Of a DNA stretch of 64,000 nt, positions 23,928-32,386 are shown piece after piece. The first letter of the stretch is position 1, and each line of letters opens with the position of its first letter. The notes beneath the pieces were generated by a model. It was not told the origin of the DNA and did not search any database. It saw only the letters and a program-made list of their open reading frames with translations. Made by a program: the position numbers and the translations under genes. This stretch comes from Pseudonocardia oroxyli (GTDB taxonomy: Bacteria; Actinomycetota; Actinomycetes; Mycobacteriales; Pseudonocardiaceae): assembly GCF_900102195.1 (NCBI RefSeq), contig NZ_FNBE01000021.1, positions 62,001 to 126,000 on the forward strand, read 5' to 3'.

Positions 23928-24542
23928 TCACCCGGCTACTCGCGGGAGGTTCCAGCCCTGCCAGACGGCGAGCATGCGGACCAGGAAGCAGACCACGAAG
24001 CCCGCCGCGAGGACCAGGGCGCGGCGGCGGCCGTAGCGCAGGCCCACCGCGACGACGGCGGCGCCCGCGAGCGCGGCCACGGCGTAGACGTCCGACCGCA
24101 GGATCAGGGGCACCCGGCCCAGCATGACGTCTCGGATCACCCCGCCACCCGTCCCCGACACCGCGCCCAACAGCGCCGCGAGCAGCGGCGACATCCCGTG
24201 GTCCACCGCCTTCGCCGCCCCGACGACCGCGAACAGCGCGAGCGCGGCCGCGTCGAGCGGGAGCAGCACCTCCGGCGGGACCGCCCGGACCAGCCGGTAG
24301 ACCAGGACCACCACGAGCCCGCCCCCGAAGGCCGCGACGGGGTACGCGAGGTCGCTGAACACCGCGGGCGGGGTGGCCCCGAGCAGGACGTCCCGGACGA
24401 TGCCGCCGCCCACCGCCGTCACGAACGCGATGACGAGCACCCCGAACACGTCCAGGCCCGCGGCCGCCGCGGTGGCCCCGCCCTGCAGCGCGAACAGCGC
24501 GGTGCCTGCGAGGTCGAGGGGACGGATCAGGCGGGTGCGCAC
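23928..24542 (-). CDS. Trimeric intracellular cation (TRIC) channel family protein
   Basis: 204 aa, seven membrane segments expected. The two-fold repeated family signature is visible: FVTAVGGGIVRDVLLGATPP in the first half and AVSGTGGGVIRDVMLGRVPL in the second, each with the conserved GGGxxRD. Bacterial and archaeal TRIC homologues conduct K+ and Na+. GTG 24542 begins RTRLIRPLDLAGTALFALQG, the normal N-terminus. Downstream of recO on the same strand, separated by a long hairpin. Confidence 0.92.
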   Translation of the reverse strand: MRTRLIRPLDLAGTALFALQGGATAAAAGLDVFGVLVIAFVTAVGGGIVRDVLLGATPPAVFSDLAYPVAAFGGGLVVVLVYRLVRAVPPEVLLPLDAAALALFAVVGAAKAVDHGMSPLLAALLGAVSGTGGGVIRDVMLGRVPLILRSDVYAVAALAGAAVVAVGLRYGRRRALVLAAGFVVCFLVRMLAVWQGWNLPRVAG

Positions 24543-24587
24543 GCCGCAGCGTAGGACGGGCCGGACTCGGCGACGGCTTCCGGCCCC

Positions 24588-24652
24588 GTGATCCACTCCT
24601 CGGGAGCGAGGCGGTCGATCTCCGACCCGCCTGCTCCCCGATCGTGGATCAC
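24588..24652. terminator. Long imperfect hairpin with GTGATCCAC ends
   Basis: GTGATCCAC (24588-24596) pairs with GTGGATCAC (24644-24652); inside them CGGGAGCGAGGCGG pairs with the segment CCGCCTGCTCCCCG with small mismatches. Lies 12 bases after the recO stop, so a recO terminator. A palindrome with the same GTGATCCAC/GTGGATCA ends is found inside the dhaM fusion gene at 34584-34647. Confidence 0.7.
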
Positions 24653-24663
24653 TCGCGCGATCC

Positions 24664-25410
24664 TCACGGGCGGCTGACGCGCTCCACCAGCGGGAGCGAT
24701 CGCAGCTGCCGCTCCATGTGCCACTGCAGGTGCGCGGCGACCAGGCCGGAGGTGTCGCGGCGGGTGGGGGCGTCCGCGGCGTCCGCGACCGGCCAGTCGC
24801 CGTGGAGCAGCGCGTCGAGCAGGGCGAAGGTCTCCGGACCGGGGAGGACCGAACCCGGGGGACGGCAGACGTCGCAGACCGCGCCGCCGCCCTGCACGCT
24901 GAACGCGCGGTGCGGCCCGGGCGCCGCGCACTTGGCACACTCCGTGATCGACGGGGCCCACCCGGCGTGGCTCATCGCCCGCAGCAGGAAGGCGTCCAGG
25001 ATCAGCGAGGCATCCCGCTCGCGGCCCGCCAACGCCCGCACGGCCCCGACGAGCAGCAGGTAGACCCGCAACGAGTCGCCGTGCCCCTCCTCGGACACCA
25101 GCCGGTCCGCGGTCTCCAGGATGGCGCACCCCGCCGTGTACCGGGCGTAGTCGGAGACGACGCCGGAGCCGAACGCGTCGAGCGTCTGGCACTGGGTGAT
25201 CACGTCGAGGCTGCGCCCGGTGTAGCACTGGACGTCGACGTGGTTGAACGGCTCGAGCCGTGCCCCCCACCGCGAGCGGGTGCGCCGCACGCCCTTCGCC
25301 ACCGCGCGGATCTTGCCGCAGCGCCGGGTCAGCAACGTCACGATGCGGTCCGCCTCGCCCAGCTTCTGCACGCGCAGCACCACGCCGGTGTCGCGGTACA
25401 GGGTGCTCAC
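24664..25410 (-). CDS. recO: DNA repair protein RecO
   Basis: 248 aa, GTG start. Recombination mediator that helps load RecA on SSB-coated DNA. N-terminal OB fold (YRDTGVVLRVQKLGEADRIV, LLTRRCGKIRAVAKGVRRTR), helical middle, and the zinc motif CAKC...CDVC (residues ~167-170 and 188-191). Order recO-uppS matches mycobacteria apart from the inserted TRIC and membrane protein genes. Confidence 0.95.
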   Translation of the reverse strand: MSTLYRDTGVVLRVQKLGEADRIVTLLTRRCGKIRAVAKGVRRTRSRWGARLEPFNHVDVQCYTGRSLDVITQCQTLDAFGSGVVSDYARYTAGCAILETADRLVSEEGHGDSLRVYLLLVGAVRALAGRERDASLILDAFLLRAMSHAGWAPSITECAKCAAPGPHRAFSVQGGGAVCDVCRPPGSVLPGPETFALLDALLHGDWPVADAADAPTRRDTSGLVAAHLQWHMERQLRSLPLVERVSRP

Positions 25411-25569
25411 CCGATGAGCCTACGACCTGCGGGCCCCGCGGGCGCCGCGACACCCGGACGGTCGCGTCACGACCCCGCGACGCACGACCCGGCGCGCCCC
25501 GGCACCCGGACGGCGGCGAGCCGTTCGGCCCTGATCCGATCCGGTGTGGACGGCTAGCGTCCTGCGATC

Positions 25570-26811
25570 ATGAGTCGAATCGCGATCGCCTGCCAGGGGG
25601 GCGGCAGCCACACGGCCTTCACCGCCGGTGTGCTCGCCCGCCTGTTGCGTGCCCCCGAGCTGGCGGGACACGAGATCGTCGGCCTGTCGGGGACCTCCGG
25701 TGGCGCCATCTGCGCGCTGCTGGCCTGGGAGGGGCTGCGCGCCGAGGATCGCGAGCGGGCCGCGCAGCTGCTCGAGGCGTTCTGGCGGGACAACTCCGCC
25801 CGCAACCCGCTCACCCGGCTGCAGAACGTCGGCATGGTCGGCGCCGGTGCGCTGCAGGGCCTCGGGCTCCTGCCCGCGGGGACGCCCTACGCCCTCCCCC
25901 GGTTCCTCAGCGGCGTCGACCAGTTCACCTCCCTGCTGAGCAGGCACGTCGACTTCGCCGGGATCACCGCCGATCCCGACGCGCCGATGCTGCTGCTCGG
26001 CGCGGTGGACGTGCTCACCGGCGAGTTCCGCGCCTTCGACAGCCGCACGGACCGGATCACCGCCGACTGTGTGCTCGCCTCGGCGGCGATCCCCACCCTG
26101 TTCCGCGCCGTGCGGACCCACGGCGGGACGTACTGGGACGGCCTGTTCTCGCAGAACCCACCCGTCCACGACCTGCTCGCCACCGCGCCGGACGAGCTCT
26201 GGGTCATCCAGATCAACGCCCCCGCCGTCGACCGCGAGCCCCGCACCCCGGTCGAGATCGCCGACCGGCGCAACGGGCTGGCCGGCAACCTCTCGCTGCA
26301 CCAGGAGCTCGGGTTCATCGAGACCGTCGACCGGATGCTCGCGGCGGGCGACCTGCGGGCGGACCGGGGGTACAAGCACGTCACCGTGCGGGTGATCGAG
26401 ATGCCCGGCTCGTGGCGGTCGCGGGTGCTGGGATCGGCGTCGAAGCTCAATCGCGACGTGCGGTTCCTCGACGGCCTGCAGCGCCGCGGCCGGGACCAGG
26501 CCGACCGGTTCCTGGGCGCGCTCGCGTTCGAGCGCGCGGTGCGCGGCGGTGACGCCGAGGCGCTGCGCGCCGCGACCACCGAGGACGCGGTGCTCCACTC
26601 GGACCACCCGTTCCGGCCACGCGCCGGGGTTCCGCTGCGCGCACATCTGAGTACGGTTCTCGCAGGTGGGACACAGATCGACCCCACCCGCAAGCACGTC
26701 GCCGGTGATCGTGCGATGTGGACACTGCGGCTGCGCGACGGCCTCGGGCGCGCCGAGGCCGACTTCATCGACGGGCGCGTGTCCGAGCTGCGGCTCGGAC
26801 CCGTGCGCTGA
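25570..26811 (+). CDS. Patatin-like phospholipase
   Basis: 413 aa. Patatin fold: oxyanion loop CQGGGSHTAFTAGVL, nucleophile elbow GLSGTSGGAICALLAW (Ser in GTSGG), and the second catalytic Asp in YWDGLFSQNPPV; the usual DGG is DGL here. After residue ~330 comes a domain not part of patatin (ALRAATTEDAVLHSDHPFRP to the end) that resembles a SnoaL/NTF2-like fold (inference). Acyl-lipid hydrolase, probably cytoplasmic since no signal peptide is seen. First of three same-strand genes. Confidence 0.85.
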   Translation: MSRIAIACQGGGSHTAFTAGVLARLLRAPELAGHEIVGLSGTSGGAICALLAWEGLRAEDRERAAQLLEAFWRDNSARNPLTRLQNVGMVGAGALQGLGLLPAGTPYALPRFLSGVDQFTSLLSRHVDFAGITADPDAPMLLLGAVDVLTGEFRAFDSRTDRITADCVLASAAIPTLFRAVRTHGGTYWDGLFSQNPPVHDLLATAPDELWVIQINAPAVDREPRTPVEIADRRNGLAGNLSLHQELGFIETVDRMLAAGDLRADRGYKHVTVRVIEMPGSWRSRVLGSASKLNRDVRFLDGLQRRGRDQADRFLGALAFERAVRGGDAEALRAATTEDAVLHSDHPFRPRAGVPLRAHLSTVLAGGTQIDPTRKHVAGDRAMWTLRLRDGLGRAEADFIDGRVSELRLGPVR

Positions 26812-26834
26812 TCAGGCATCGAACGAGGAGACCC

Positions 26835-27443
26835 ATGACCGAGACGTCCGCGACACCGCCCGCCGACACCCCGCCCGGGGACTCGCCGATCGCGAGCGAG
26901 CTGAAGGACATGGCGAAGACGGCCTGGTGGCTGGTGCTGCTGCGCGCCGTGCTTCTGGTGATCTGGGGCGTCCTGGTGCTCGCGGCACCCGGCATCGCCC
27001 TGCAGGCGCTGATCATCGTCTTCGGTGTCTACGCGATCATGGACGGCGTCACGGCCGTCTACCTGGGGATCAAGGCCCGCGGGACCGAGCCCTCCTGGGG
27101 CTGGATCGTGGCGCAGGGCGTGATCTCGGTGCTGGCGGGCATCATCGCGCTCGTCTGGCCCGCGGCCACCGCGCTCTCGCTGCTGTTCGTGGTGGCGTTC
27201 TGGGCGATCGTGCTGGGTGTCAGCACCATCGCCGAGGGCATCCGGTCCCGCCGCACGGACGACCGCTGGGGCTGGACCCTCGCCAAGGGCGCCCTCGACG
27301 TGATCTTCGGTGTCCTGCTGCTGGTCTGGCCGGCGTCCGGCATCCTCGCGCTGCTCTGGCTGGTCGGGATCTTCGCGCTCGCGGGCGGGATCGTGCTGGC
27401 CGTGCTCGCCTTCCGGGTCCGGTCGCTGGCCACGTCCGCCTGA
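26835..27443 (+). CDS. HdeD-family (DUF308) membrane protein
   Basis: 202 aa, six membrane helices after a 30-residue soluble tail. Internal DUF308 repeats are visible: LLRAVLLVIWGVLVLAAPGI, IAQGV-like segment with GVISVLAGIIALVWPAATAL, and KGALDVIFGVLLLVWPASGI. Named after E. coli acid-resistance HdeD; function in actinobacteria is not established. GAGGAG precedes ATG 26835. Its last base is shared with the first base of the next ATG (TGATG). Confidence 0.88.
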   Translation: MTETSATPPADTPPGDSPIASELKDMAKTAWWLVLLRAVLLVIWGVLVLAAPGIALQALIIVFGVYAIMDGVTAVYLGIKARGTEPSWGWIVAQGVISVLAGIIALVWPAATALSLLFVVAFWAIVLGVSTIAEGIRSRRTDDRWGWTLAKGALDVIFGVLLLVWPASGILALLWLVGIFALAGGIVLAVLAFRVRSLATSA

Positions 27444-28600
27444 TGGAGGCGGACGCCCCCCTCGCGAGCCCCGAGCGGCACGAGTCGGGTCCCGAGAGTG
27501 CCGCCCGGGCTGCGGAGGGCGGGTTGCCGCGGGCGCTCGTGGTGCTGCTGGCCGCGGCGTCGGTGGTCATCGTCGTGGCCGGGATCGCGGGCGTCGCCTG
27601 GCTGGTCGGCCCGCTCTTCCTGGCCCTGGTCATCGTGATCACCGTGCACCCGGTGCACGGCAGGCTGGTGCGGCTCGGGTTGCCCGGCTGGGCCGCGTCC
27701 GGGGTGTTGTTGCTGTGCGTCTACGGCGTGCTGCTGGTGCTCGCCGGGACCATCGTGGTGTCGGCGGCCCGGCTCGCGACCGTCCTGCCCGGGTACGCCG
27801 CCGAGGCGAACGGGCTGCTCAGCGGTGCGCTCGGCCGGCTCGCGGAGTTCGGCGTGGGGCCCGAGCAGCTGCGCGCGCTCGCCGCCTCGCTGGACACCTC
27901 GCGGCTGGTCGGGCTGGTCAGCGGGCTGCTCCTCGGCCTGACGGGGCTGCTCGGCAACCTCGTCTTCCTGCTGTCGCTGCTGCTGTTCCTGTCCTTCGAG
28001 GCCGCCGGGGTCGACCGCAGGCGGGCCCTGCTGGCCGAAGACCACGCCGAGGCCGCCGCCGCCCTGACCCGGTTCGCGAGCGGCACCCGCCGCTACATGG
28101 CCGTGAACACGGTGTTCGGCCTGCTCGTCGGGGCCGTCGACGCGATCGCGCTCGCACTGCTCGGGGTGCCGCTCGCGCTGTTGTGGGGGCTGCTGGCGTT
28201 CATCACCAACTACATCCCGTACGTCGGGTTCTGGGTCGGGCTGGTGCCGCCGATGGTCCTCGCGCTGCTGGTCGGCGGGTGGCCGCTGACGGTGACCGTG
28301 GTCGCGATCTACCTGGTGGTCAACTTCGTGCTGACCTCGCTGATCCAGCCACGCTTCATCGGCGACGCCGTGGGCCTGAGCGTGACGGTCGTGCTCGTCG
28401 GCCTGGTGTTCTGGGGGTGGCTGCTCGGCCCGATCGGCGCCGTCCTCGCCACCCCGCTGACCCTGCTGGCCAAGGTCCTGCTCGTCGACGTCGACCCCCG
28501 GGCACACTGGGCGAACGCGCTGATCGGGAGCAGCCCCCGGCCTAGAACCCCAGCTTCCGCAGCTGTCGAGGATCCCGTTGCCAGTCCTTCGCCACCGTGA
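27443..28600 (+). CDS. AI-2E family transporter
   Basis: 385 aa with about eight helices. Family signatures: PLFLALVIVITVHPVHGRL near helix 2, LLGVPLALLWGLLAFITNYI then PYVGFWVGLVPPMVLALL, and LTSLIQPRFIGDAVGLSVTV, followed by LGPIGAVLATPLTLLAKVLL. The family contains antiporters and signal exporters; the substrate cannot be told. Translation is coupled to HdeD (TGATG). The last 59 bases overlap the 3' end of era on the opposite strand; the Pro/Ser-rich C-terminal tail (PRPRTPASAAVEDPVASPSP) comes from that overlap. Confidence 0.87.
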   Translation: MEADAPLASPERHESGPESAARAAEGGLPRALVVLLAAASVVIVVAGIAGVAWLVGPLFLALVIVITVHPVHGRLVRLGLPGWAASGVLLLCVYGVLLVLAGTIVVSAARLATVLPGYAAEANGLLSGALGRLAEFGVGPEQLRALAASLDTSRLVGLVSGLLLGLTGLLGNLVFLLSLLLFLSFEAAGVDRRRALLAEDHAEAAAALTRFASGTRRYMAVNTVFGLLVGAVDAIALALLGVPLALLWGLLAFITNYIPYVGFWVGLVPPMVLALLVGGWPLTVTVVAIYLVVNFVLTSLIQPRFIGDAVGLSVTVVLVGLVFWGWLLGPIGAVLATPLTLLAKVLLVDVDPRAHWANALIGSSPRPRTPASAAVEDPVASPSPP

Positions 28601-29459
28601 CGTGCAGGTCCAGGTAGACCTTCACGCCCAGGAGCGCCTCGATCTGGCGACGGGCGTCCGTACCGACCTGGCGCAGCCGCTCGCCGCCGCGGCCGATCAC
28701 GATGCCCTTCTGGCTCTGCCGCTCCACGAAGATGGTGGCGTGGACGTCCAGCATCGGATCGTCCGCCGGACGGTCCTCGCGCTCGATCATCTCCTGGACG
28801 GTGACCGCGATGGAGTGCGGCAGCTCGTCCCGGACGCCCTCGAGGGCCGCCTCGCGGACCAGCTCGGCGACCAGCGTCTCCTCCGGCTCGTCGGTCAGCT
28901 CGCCGTCCGGGTAGAGCGGCGGGCCCTCCGGCAGCTTGTCGACGAGCAGGTCCGCGAGCAGCCCGACCTGGTCGCCGGACTTCGCCGAGCACGGCACGAT
29001 GTCCGCGAACTCCATCAGCTCGGACATCTGGGTGAGCCGCTCCGCGATCTGCTCCGGGCGTGCCTTGTCCGTCTTCGTGACGATCCCGAGCACCGGGGTG
29101 CGCCCCGCGACGGACTTCAGCTCCCCCGCGATGAACTCGTCCCCGCGGCCCACGGGCTGGTCCGCCGGCACGCAGAACCCCACGACGTCCACCTCCGCCC
29201 AGGTCTCGCGGACCACGTCGTTCAGCCGGGAGCCCAGCAGGGTGCGCGGCTTGTGCAGGCCGGGGGTGTCCACGACGATCAGCTGGGCGTCCGGCCGGTG
29301 CACGATCCCGCGGATCGCGTGCCGCGTGGTCTGCGGGCGCGACGAGGTGATCGCGATCTTCTGCCCGATCAGCGCGTTGGTCAGGGTGGACTTGCCGGCG
29401 TTCGGCCTGCCGACGAAGCAGGCGAACCCGGAACGGAAGTCGTCCGGCCAGGTGTTCAC
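28542..29459 (-). CDS. era: GTPase Era
   Basis: 305 aa, GTG start. Essential GTPase for 16S rRNA maturation and 30S assembly. G1 GRPNAGKST, G2 region RPQTTRHAIRGIV, G3 DTPGLHKP, G4 TKTD, G5 CSAKSG, and a C-terminal KH domain (IFVERQSQKGIVIGRGGERL). The start codon overlaps the stop of lhgO (GTGA), so era translation is coupled to a metabolic gene. The 3' end overlaps a convergent transporter gene by 59 bases. Confidence 0.96.
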   Translation of the reverse strand: MNTWPDDFRSGFACFVGRPNAGKSTLTNALIGQKIAITSSRPQTTRHAIRGIVHRPDAQLIVVDTPGLHKPRTLLGSRLNDVVRETWAEVDVVGFCVPADQPVGRGDEFIAGELKSVAGRTPVLGIVTKTDKARPEQIAERLTQMSELMEFADIVPCSAKSGDQVGLLADLLVDKLPEGPPLYPDGELTDEPEETLVAELVREAALEGVRDELPHSIAVTVQEMIEREDRPADDPMLDVHATIFVERQSQKGIVIGRGGERLRQVGTDARRQIEALLGVKVYLDLHVTVAKDWQRDPRQLRKLGF

Positions 29460-30664
29460 AGGGGCCCCAGGGTCTCGCCGGTGAGCTTCTGAAGGATCTC
29501 GCGCCCGATCGGGAATGCGGCCGTGGCCGCGGGCGAGGGCGCGTTGAGCACGTGCAGGATGCGGCCCTGCTGCCGGAACAGGAAGTCGTCCACCAGCGTG
29601 CCGTCCGGGGTGACCGCCTGGGCCCGCACGCCCGCGCCCGCAGGCACGAGGTGGTGCGCCCGGACCTCGGGCAGCATCCGCTGGATCTGGGTCACCATCG
29701 CGGCCTTCGACAGCGAGCGGCGCACCTCGCCGAGCCCGTAGCGCCAGTGCGTGCGCGCCACGTGGACCATGCCCGGGTACAGCAGGCTCCCGAGGAGCTC
29801 CTTCGGCTTGACCGTGGTCCAGTCGTAGCCCTCGCGGGCCAGCGCGAGCACCGCGTTCGGTCCGGCGTGCACGTGCCCGTCGACCCCCCGCGTGGCGTGC
29901 ACGCCGAGGAACGGGAAGGCCGGGTCCGGCACGGGGTAGATCAGGCCCTTGACCAGCTCCGCGGCCTCCTCGGTGAAGCCCGAGTACTCGCCGCGGAAGG
30001 GGATGATCCGGACCCCGGGATCGACACCCGAGGCGCGGGCCAGCTCGTCGCTGCGCAGGCCGCCGCAGACGACCGCCTGCGCGCCCAGCAGGTCGCCGGA
30101 GCCCGTGCGGACGACCACGTCCGAGTCCCGCGGCGCGAGCCCGGTGACGGTGCGGCCGAGGTGGATCTCGCCGCCCTCCTTGACCAGCAGCTCGCCGATC
30201 TTCTCGGCGACGGCGCGGTAGTCGCAGATCCCGGTCGACGGCACCCACAGCGCGTCGAGGCCGCGGACGTGCGGCTCCCGCTCCCGCATGCCCGCCGCAT
30301 CGAGCCGGTGGGTCTCGACGCCGTTCGCCCGGCCCCGGCGCTCCAGCTCCGCGAGCCGGGGGAGCTCCTCCTGCTCGGTGGCCACGACGAGCTTGCCCGA
30401 CACCCGGTGCGGCAGGTCGTGCGCGCGGCAGAACGCGACGGTCTCCGCGCAGCCCGCCACGGCCAGGCGCGCCTTGTAGCCGCCCGGGGCGTAGTAGAGC
30501 CCGGAGTGGATCACGTTCGAGTTGCGGCCGGTCTGGTGGTCCGCCAGCCGCGGCTCCCGCTCGACCACGGCGACCGTGCGGCCGCTGCGGACGACCGCGT
30601 GCGCGGTGGCCAGGCCGACGATCCCGCCGCCGACCACCACGACGTCGTACGTCGGGGTGCTCAT
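29456..30664 (-). CDS. lhgO: L-2-hydroxyglutarate oxidase/dehydrogenase
   Basis: 402 aa. FAD-dependent DAO-fold enzyme oxidising L-2-hydroxyglutarate to 2-oxoglutarate. Rossmann FAD motif VVVVGGGIVGLATAHAVVRS, the LhgO-specific QTGRNSNVIHSGLYYAPGGY, GICDYRAVAEKI, and C-terminal LHVLNAPSPAATAAFPIGRE. It is inserted in the era operon: overlaps era (GTGA) downstream and shares one base with the CDA-like gene upstream (TGATG). This housekeeping neighbourhood is unusual for it. Confidence 0.93.
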   Translation of the reverse strand: MSTPTYDVVVVGGGIVGLATAHAVVRSGRTVAVVEREPRLADHQTGRNSNVIHSGLYYAPGGYKARLAVAGCAETVAFCRAHDLPHRVSGKLVVATEQEELPRLAELERRGRANGVETHRLDAAGMREREPHVRGLDALWVPSTGICDYRAVAEKIGELLVKEGGEIHLGRTVTGLAPRDSDVVVRTGSGDLLGAQAVVCGGLRSDELARASGVDPGVRIIPFRGEYSGFTEEAAELVKGLIYPVPDPAFPFLGVHATRGVDGHVHAGPNAVLALAREGYDWTTVKPKELLGSLLYPGMVHVARTHWRYGLGEVRRSLSKAAMVTQIQRMLPEVRAHHLVPAGAGVRAQAVTPDGTLVDDFLFRQQGRILHVLNAPSPAATAAFPIGREILQKLTGETLGPL

Positions 30665-31017
30665 CAGGCGGGCACCAGGACCGAGACGACCTCGCCCTTC
30701 GCGTTCGCGACGATCACCGGCGCGCTCGCGGTGAGGTCCCGGACCGCGGCCACGGAGGCCTCGTCCGGCTCGCCGTCGAGGACCACCGCGGCGGCCTCGA
30801 TGCCCTCCGCGCCGCTGGAGACCGCGGCGGCGACGGCGGCCTGCAGGGCCGTGAGCCGCAGCGACGGCAGGTCCACGGCGGCCGCGGCGTAGGTGCGCCC
30901 GTCCGTGTCCCGCACCGCGGCGCCCTCGGCCGCGCCCGTGCGGGCGCGCGAGGACCGCGCCAACGTCACGATCTTGGCGTCCTCGGCGCCGAGGGGCGGG
31001 GTCTCACTGCCGGACAT
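30664..31017 (-). CDS. Cytidine deaminase-like protein, catalytic residues absent
   Basis: 117 aa. Matches the cytidine deaminase fold in its central part (TYAAAAVDLPSLRLTALQAA, where active enzymes have the zinc-binding HAE at TALQ position's neighbourhood), but neither HAE nor PCxxC is present, so it should not bind zinc. A similar gene lies between era and the CorC-like gene in M. tuberculosis (Rv2365c, from memory). It may be a structural or regulatory remnant kept for the operon. Overlaps the upstream gene by 14 bases. Confidence 0.75.
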   Translation of the reverse strand: MSGSETPPLGAEDAKIVTLARSSRARTGAAEGAAVRDTDGRTYAAAAVDLPSLRLTALQAAVAAAVSSGAEGIEAAAVVLDGEPDEASVAAVRDLTASAPVIVANAKGEVVSVLVPA

Positions 31018-32386
31018 CGGTCTCCTCCTGTGCGGCGGGCACGGGCTCGCGCTCCGCCTGGTGCTCGTTCTCGTCCTCGGGTTCGGGCCGCGTGAGGGGT
31101 GTGACCAGCACCGACGTGATGCGCACGCGCCCGCGGGCGTCCTTGCCGCCCTCGCCCTTCAGGTGCAGCAGCCCCTCGACCTCGGCCTCCGCCCCGGGCA
31201 GCGGGACCTTGCCGAGCCGCTGGGCGAGCAGGCCGCCGATGGTGTCGACGTCCGCCTCCTCGATCGCCTCGCGGAGCTCCTCCTCGCGCTCGGTGCCGGT
31301 GAACTCCCCCGCGAACAGCTCCTGCAGGTCCTCGACGGGCAGCCGGGCCGCGAGCCGTAGGGTGCCACCGTCGAGCCGCTGGACCTCGGGCACCTCGGCG
31401 GTGTCGTACTCGTCCGAGATGTCCCCGACGATCTCCTCGAGGATGTCCTCGATCGTGACCAGGCCCGCGGTGCCGCCGTACTCGTCCACCACGATCGCCA
31501 TGTGGTTGCGGGTGCGCTGCATGTCGCTGAGCAGCTCGTCGATCCGCTTGGAGTCCGGCACGAACACCGGCGGGCGCACCACCTCGACCAGCGTGGCCGA
31601 CGGCCGGTCCCAGGTGACCCCGACCAGATCCTTGAGGTAGGCGATCCCGACGATGTCGTCGATGTCCTCCCCCAGCACCGGGATGCGCGAGTAGCCGCTC
31701 TTCAGCGCCAGCCGCACGACCTTCTGGACGGGGGTGTCCCGCTCGGCCCACACCACGTCCGGCCGGGGCTGCATGACGTCCCGGACGATGGTGTCCCCCA
31801 GCTCGAACACCGAGTGGATCATCTTGCGCTCGCCCTCGTCCACGACGCCCGCCGTGCCCGCCATGTCGACGAGCTCGCGCAGCTCGACCTCGGACGAGAA
31901 CGGGCCCTCGCGGAAGCCGCGGCCCGGGGTGATCGCGTTGCCGACCAGGATCAGCAGCGAGGTGATCGGGCCGAGCAGCGTGGCGATCACGCGGATCGGG
32001 GCCGCCACGGCCATGCCCAGGGCGTAGGGGTGCTGGCGGCCCAGGGTGCGCGGTCCGACCCCGATCAGCACGTAGCTGACCACCACCATGATCGCGGCGG
32101 CGAGCAGCACCCCGAGCCAGGGCGGGTCGATCCAGCTCGCGAGGGCGATCGTGAGCAGCACGGTGGCCACGGTCTCGCCCATGAGCCGGAGCAGGATGAG
32201 CAGGTTGAGGTAGCGCGCCCGGTCCTCGACGACCCGGGCCAGGGCGCGCGCGCCCGGGCGCCCGGCCCGCACCAGGTCCGCGACCCGCGCGCTGGACACC
32301 GAGGTGAACGCGGCGTCCGCCGCGGCGCAGACGCCTGCGACCGGGATCAGCACGATCGCGATGACGAGCAGCCCGACGGCGTTCAT
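31004..32386 (-). CDS. CNNM/CorC-like hemolysin-family membrane protein
   Basis: 460 aa. DUF21 membrane domain (residues ~1-170: MNAVGLLVIAIVLIPVAGVC, ARYLNLLILLRLMGETVATV, VVVSYVLIGVGPRTLGRQHP), CBS pair (residues ~190-330: VRDVMQPRPDVVWAERDTPV, SRIPVLGEDIDDIVGIAYLK, VDEYGGTAGLVTIEDILEEI), CorC_HlyC cap at ~345-430 and an acidic tail (EPEDENEHQAERE). Third member of this family in the window. Position matches Rv2366c. ATG overlaps the ybeY stop. Confidence 0.93.
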   Translation of the reverse strand: MNAVGLLVIAIVLIPVAGVCAAADAAFTSVSSARVADLVRAGRPGARALARVVEDRARYLNLLILLRLMGETVATVLLTIALASWIDPPWLGVLLAAAIMVVVSYVLIGVGPRTLGRQHPYALGMAVAAPIRVIATLLGPITSLLILVGNAITPGRGFREGPFSSEVELRELVDMAGTAGVVDEGERKMIHSVFELGDTIVRDVMQPRPDVVWAERDTPVQKVVRLALKSGYSRIPVLGEDIDDIVGIAYLKDLVGVTWDRPSATLVEVVRPPVFVPDSKRIDELLSDMQRTRNHMAIVVDEYGGTAGLVTIEDILEEIVGDISDEYDTAEVPEVQRLDGGTLRLAARLPVEDLQELFAGEFTGTEREEELREAIEEADVDTIGGLLAQRLGKVPLPGAEAEVEGLLHLKGEGGKDARGRVRITSVLVTPLTRPEPEDENEHQAEREPVPAAQEETDVRQ

